Shown here in pieces: positions 25,594 to 28,164 of a DNA stretch of 28,164 nt. The first letter of the stretch is position 1. Each line of letters opens with the position of its first letter. The stretch covers positions 1 to 28,164 of the forward strand of contig FMBT01000159.1 of NCBI GenBank assembly GCA_900095095.1, given 5' to 3'. The position numbers and the translations under genes were made by a program. The stretch is from Fragilariopsis cylindrus CCMP1102. Lineage: Eukaryota > Bacillariophyta > Bacillariophyceae > Bacillariales > Bacillariaceae. A model generated the notes under the pieces. It worked only from the letters and a program-made list of their open reading frames with translations, was not told where the DNA came from and did not search any database.

Positions 25594-28164
25594 CTAGTTT
25601 TTGGTTTGATCCTCCTCCTCCAACTCATCATCGACATTAGATTCCTCTCGACGACGCTTTCTTGTGGCAATGAGATCTTTGGTGGACCAGTCTTGTGGGT
25701 TCTTAAGGTTGTATGGACCATTGAAAATGAAGAGGACGTTCATCGCTTCGACTTCCATGTCCGTAAGATTAGGAAGGAGTTTCGGTGTAATCAGCCAATA
25801 TTGTCCACAATGATCTGTTGGTCCATTTGCTCCCGGAGGTTTTGTTGAGTTTTCAACAATCCTCTTAAAGACCAAACGTTCATTTCGATCATCCAAACCT
25901 TGGTTGATCTCGTCTACGCACCGGAAGGGAGCACACATCATATCTTGCATGGCCATCAAGTACATGATGGTAGAAACTGACCGCTCACCACCTGATTGAA
26001 CTTGGGCTGATAGCACTGACGGTGGGACATTCTCACGAAAGGAGACCCTGATCTCAACGCCCCATTCTTCGAAGCTAGATTCCTCATTATCATTACTGTT
26101 CTCATCTCCTGATTTTCCCTTTCTCAAACGGACCTCTCCCTTGCAACCAAGCTCCCTCATATAATTGCCAAAACGCTTGTCAATTGTAGTGACAATCTCG
26201 TCAAGGGACAATTCCCATGGCTTTTTTTTAAGATTTAATTCATCTATTTTTTTCTCTTTCCTGTTGGTCATATCATCAAGATCTCCTCTTGTTTCCTCGA
26301 GCTCTTTTTTCTTTTCTTCGTACAGACGTACGACGTTCGGATCCGAGTGGATGTTGTTGACCTTCGCCTCTGCATCTTCAAGTGCAGCCTCAGCATGATC
26401 AACTGTTTGAAATTGGTGCAAGTCAACCTCTAGTACCTTCATAAGAGGCAAATCGTTTCCATCTTCGTCTTCGATTGGTGCCTCTTTCATAGCGATAGCT
26501 CTCGATGTCTTATAAAGAATCTTTGCGGCCTTAAGATCACGTTTGATTCTAAGACATTCTTGCCTTTTCCCATCATGTTCGTCTGTGGCCAATATCACTT
26601 TTTCTCTATTGAATACGTACGAACCGGAAAAATCAAAAGGGTGAGACTTTCGTATATAAATAACTTACAATATCAAATATTCTTTGGACGCAATATACGA
26701 TATTTAAAGTAGAATAAAATAAAAGAGAACGAAACAAAAACAAAAACATACCTACTGGTTCTTTCCTCGACCACAGCAAGTTCCTTGTTCAATCGCGCAC
26801 CGGATGCTTTCACCGTCGCTTCCATCACCTTATTGTAGCTTTCAGAGTGAGCATTCATAGCCTTTAGTGATACAATGGCGCGCTTTTTTAAATCACCAAC
26901 CAGTTCTTTCTTTTGCTCATCATCATCAGTATCTAATTTTTCCTCAGTTTCACTTAGCTTGCGCTGAAGTTCTTTAATTTTCTGTGTACCTGTTGAATCC
27001 TATGACAATCCGCCTTGGTATCCTTAACTCGTTGTTGTGAGTTTTGACTTTCTATTAGAAGCTCCTGTTGTTCACGGTCAACCCGTTGGATGTCTGGTGT
27101 AATCTTGTTCTTACGGTCTTCTAGTTCTTGCATTTTCTGGGTCAATTCCTGCTTCGCGACGTCATTGTTCCCTCCTTTTGTCAGTATCTTTGAAGGTCTG
27201 ATGTCATCGACACGAAGTGATGGTTTTCCGGAATAACGAGAAATCTGTGAAGTGTACTTGAACGACTTTCCTTGCTTGCTGGCGAAAATACAATATCCTA
27301 AGAGGCGATTTCCCTGATTTTCAGACTCTGAAAGAATGTTGCCCAAGTCTCTATCGTCCAAACTGTCCTGAGTATCATCGTTTCCAACCAAAACTTTATG
27401 GATATTTGAACTCGACTTTAGCGCTTCGATAACGACCTCTGGCCCTTCAAACGATTCGTCCAAATACCCGACAATACCATGATCTTGTTTGAGCATAGCC
27501 ATCTTTTGATCTGAATGTGGTCGAGGTTCGGCTTGGTCAATACGATCGATTTGAATAATATTAATGGCGATCTTTTTCTCTTTTCGAACTTTCTGATATA
27601 GTAATCGTAATCGACTTGTCTTGCACAACGAAAGATTTTAGCGTGTTGTTTGAAATGTGCTGTTCTAAATATGCCGCAGCGTTGTTTGACTTGGGTGAAA
27701 TCTCACAAGCAATGGGACCAATAACTTCCTTTCGAAATAAATTTCGATTGTTATGAATCCAGTAGTATGCATCTTTGACTTCCCTGAATTGTCTCAGAAC
27801 GTGATTACGTCGTTGCTCCTTTTCATCCTGAAGTCTATCTAGCCTTCTTTTCGCATTGGTCCATTCGTCCTCCACAGATAATACTTTATGCTGAAGTTCT
27901 TGTAATTCGGCTTTCTTATCTTGGTACCTTGGAAGATTATTCTTTTGGTCTTCTTTTGCTTGACGAAACGCCTCTTCTAGGTCTTCTATGGAAGGGCTCG
28001 TATTCAAGGCGTTCTGAATATCTTCGACCTTAGTACGATAATCTTCTGCCTTTCTTTCCGTGTTTAAACGATTGGTATCAATACCTGTGATATCTATTAG
28101 AATCTCTTCGATTCTGTCATCGTGTTGTTGGTATTTTGCCTCTTCCTTCTTCATATCGTTTTTT
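25594..28164 (-). CDS. SMC5: SMC5, Smc5/6 complex ATPase (5' partial: hinge to C-terminus)
   Basis: The frame is open at the right edge, so the N-terminal ATPase half (Walker A) and first coiled coil start are outside. Seen in order: a coiled coil; the SMC5 hinge (AYYWIHNNRNLFRKEVIGPI, NTLKSFVVQDKS, then GIVGYLDESFEGPEVVIEAL and IHKVLVGN); a returning coiled coil; and the C-terminal ATPase head with signature VQSGGERSVSTIMYLMAM and Walker B FRCVDEINQGLDDRNER, closing QYWLITPKLLPNL. The NQG motif after Walker B is diagnostic for SMC5 within the SMC family. One intron (26606-26751) and two small breaks (about 27610-27625, where two bases are missing or one is extra, and near 27003) are crossed. 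SMC5 pairs with SMC6 in recombination repair and replication-fork maintenance. The C-terminal tail is basic then acidic (KRRREESNVDDELEEED). Confidence 0.92.
26606..26751 (-). other. Intron in SMC5 (146 nt)
   Basis: On the minus strand the donor is GTATGT (26751 downward) and the acceptor is CAATAG (ending 26606). Joining AG with A gives an Arg codon and a continuous coiled coil EERTSR-EKVILATDEHDG. The intron interior is T-rich and has stops in all useful frames. Confidence 0.8.

Noticed and set aside
2705..28164. Programmed ribosomal frameshifting (as in Euplotes) as the cause of the many frame changes
   Set aside because: The breaks do not share a slippery motif plus stop codon; most need a missing base in different homopolymers, and both directions occur. 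Base-calling indels explain them more simply.
21475..28164. TFB4, SMC5 and CDT1 as a DNA-repair gene cluster
   Set aside because: They are separated by an unrelated oxidase gene or by over 20 kb, and diatom nuclear genes are not generally arranged by pathway; proximity is most likely chance.

Overview
This is nuclear DNA of a eukaryotic microalga, most probably a diatom or another stramenopile. The evidence is short GT-AG introns (73 to 232 nt), genes packed on both strands with short convergent and divergent spacers, Asn/Gln/Asp-rich low-complexity insertions, and one protein with a signal-peptide-plus-transit leader followed by a twin-arginine segment, as in proteins sent to the thylakoid lumen of complex plastids. 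No bacterial operon, phage or transposase gene was seen. The genus cannot be told from this sequence.

Layout, left to right: the 3' part of a CDT1-like replication-licensing gene (+, cut by the left edge); a repeat-rich spacer; a small secreted Cys-containing protein (+); an RGP1-like Rab-GEF subunit (+); a small predicted thylakoid-lumen protein (-); ENY2/SUS1 (+, one intron); a full-length ABCC/MRP-type ABC transporter (+, two introns); a very large multidomain haem/flavin protein (-, one intron); a multispanning membrane protein (+); a prolyl 4-hydroxylase (-); TFIIH subunit TFB4/p34 (-); a polyamine-oxidase-like FAD enzyme (-); and the 3' two-thirds of SMC5 (-, cut by the right edge). These are mostly unrelated housekeeping genes; I see no operon-like pathway.

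The most interesting locus is 12539-16929 (-). Read as one gene it encodes about 1,440 residues: an indoleamine 2,3-dioxygenase (IDO)-like haem fold split by an inserted DEP domain, a linker of 17-residue tandem repeats, a cytochrome-P450-reductase-type FAD/NAD(P)H module, a cytochrome b5 domain and a helical tail. Mammalian IDO is kept in its active ferrous state by separate cytochrome b5 and P450 reductase proteins, so this looks like a self-sufficient IDO-like enzyme with its electron chain fused on. The proximal haem histidine is kept, but most residues lining the tryptophan pocket are changed.

A caution for every reader: seven genes here are interrupted by about 22 one-base frame breaks, nearly all at homopolymers or short repeats and mostly a single missing base. 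Frames on both sides of each break carry conserved family motifs. This is the mark of an indel-prone assembly rather than of pseudogenes, and I annotate across the breaks.
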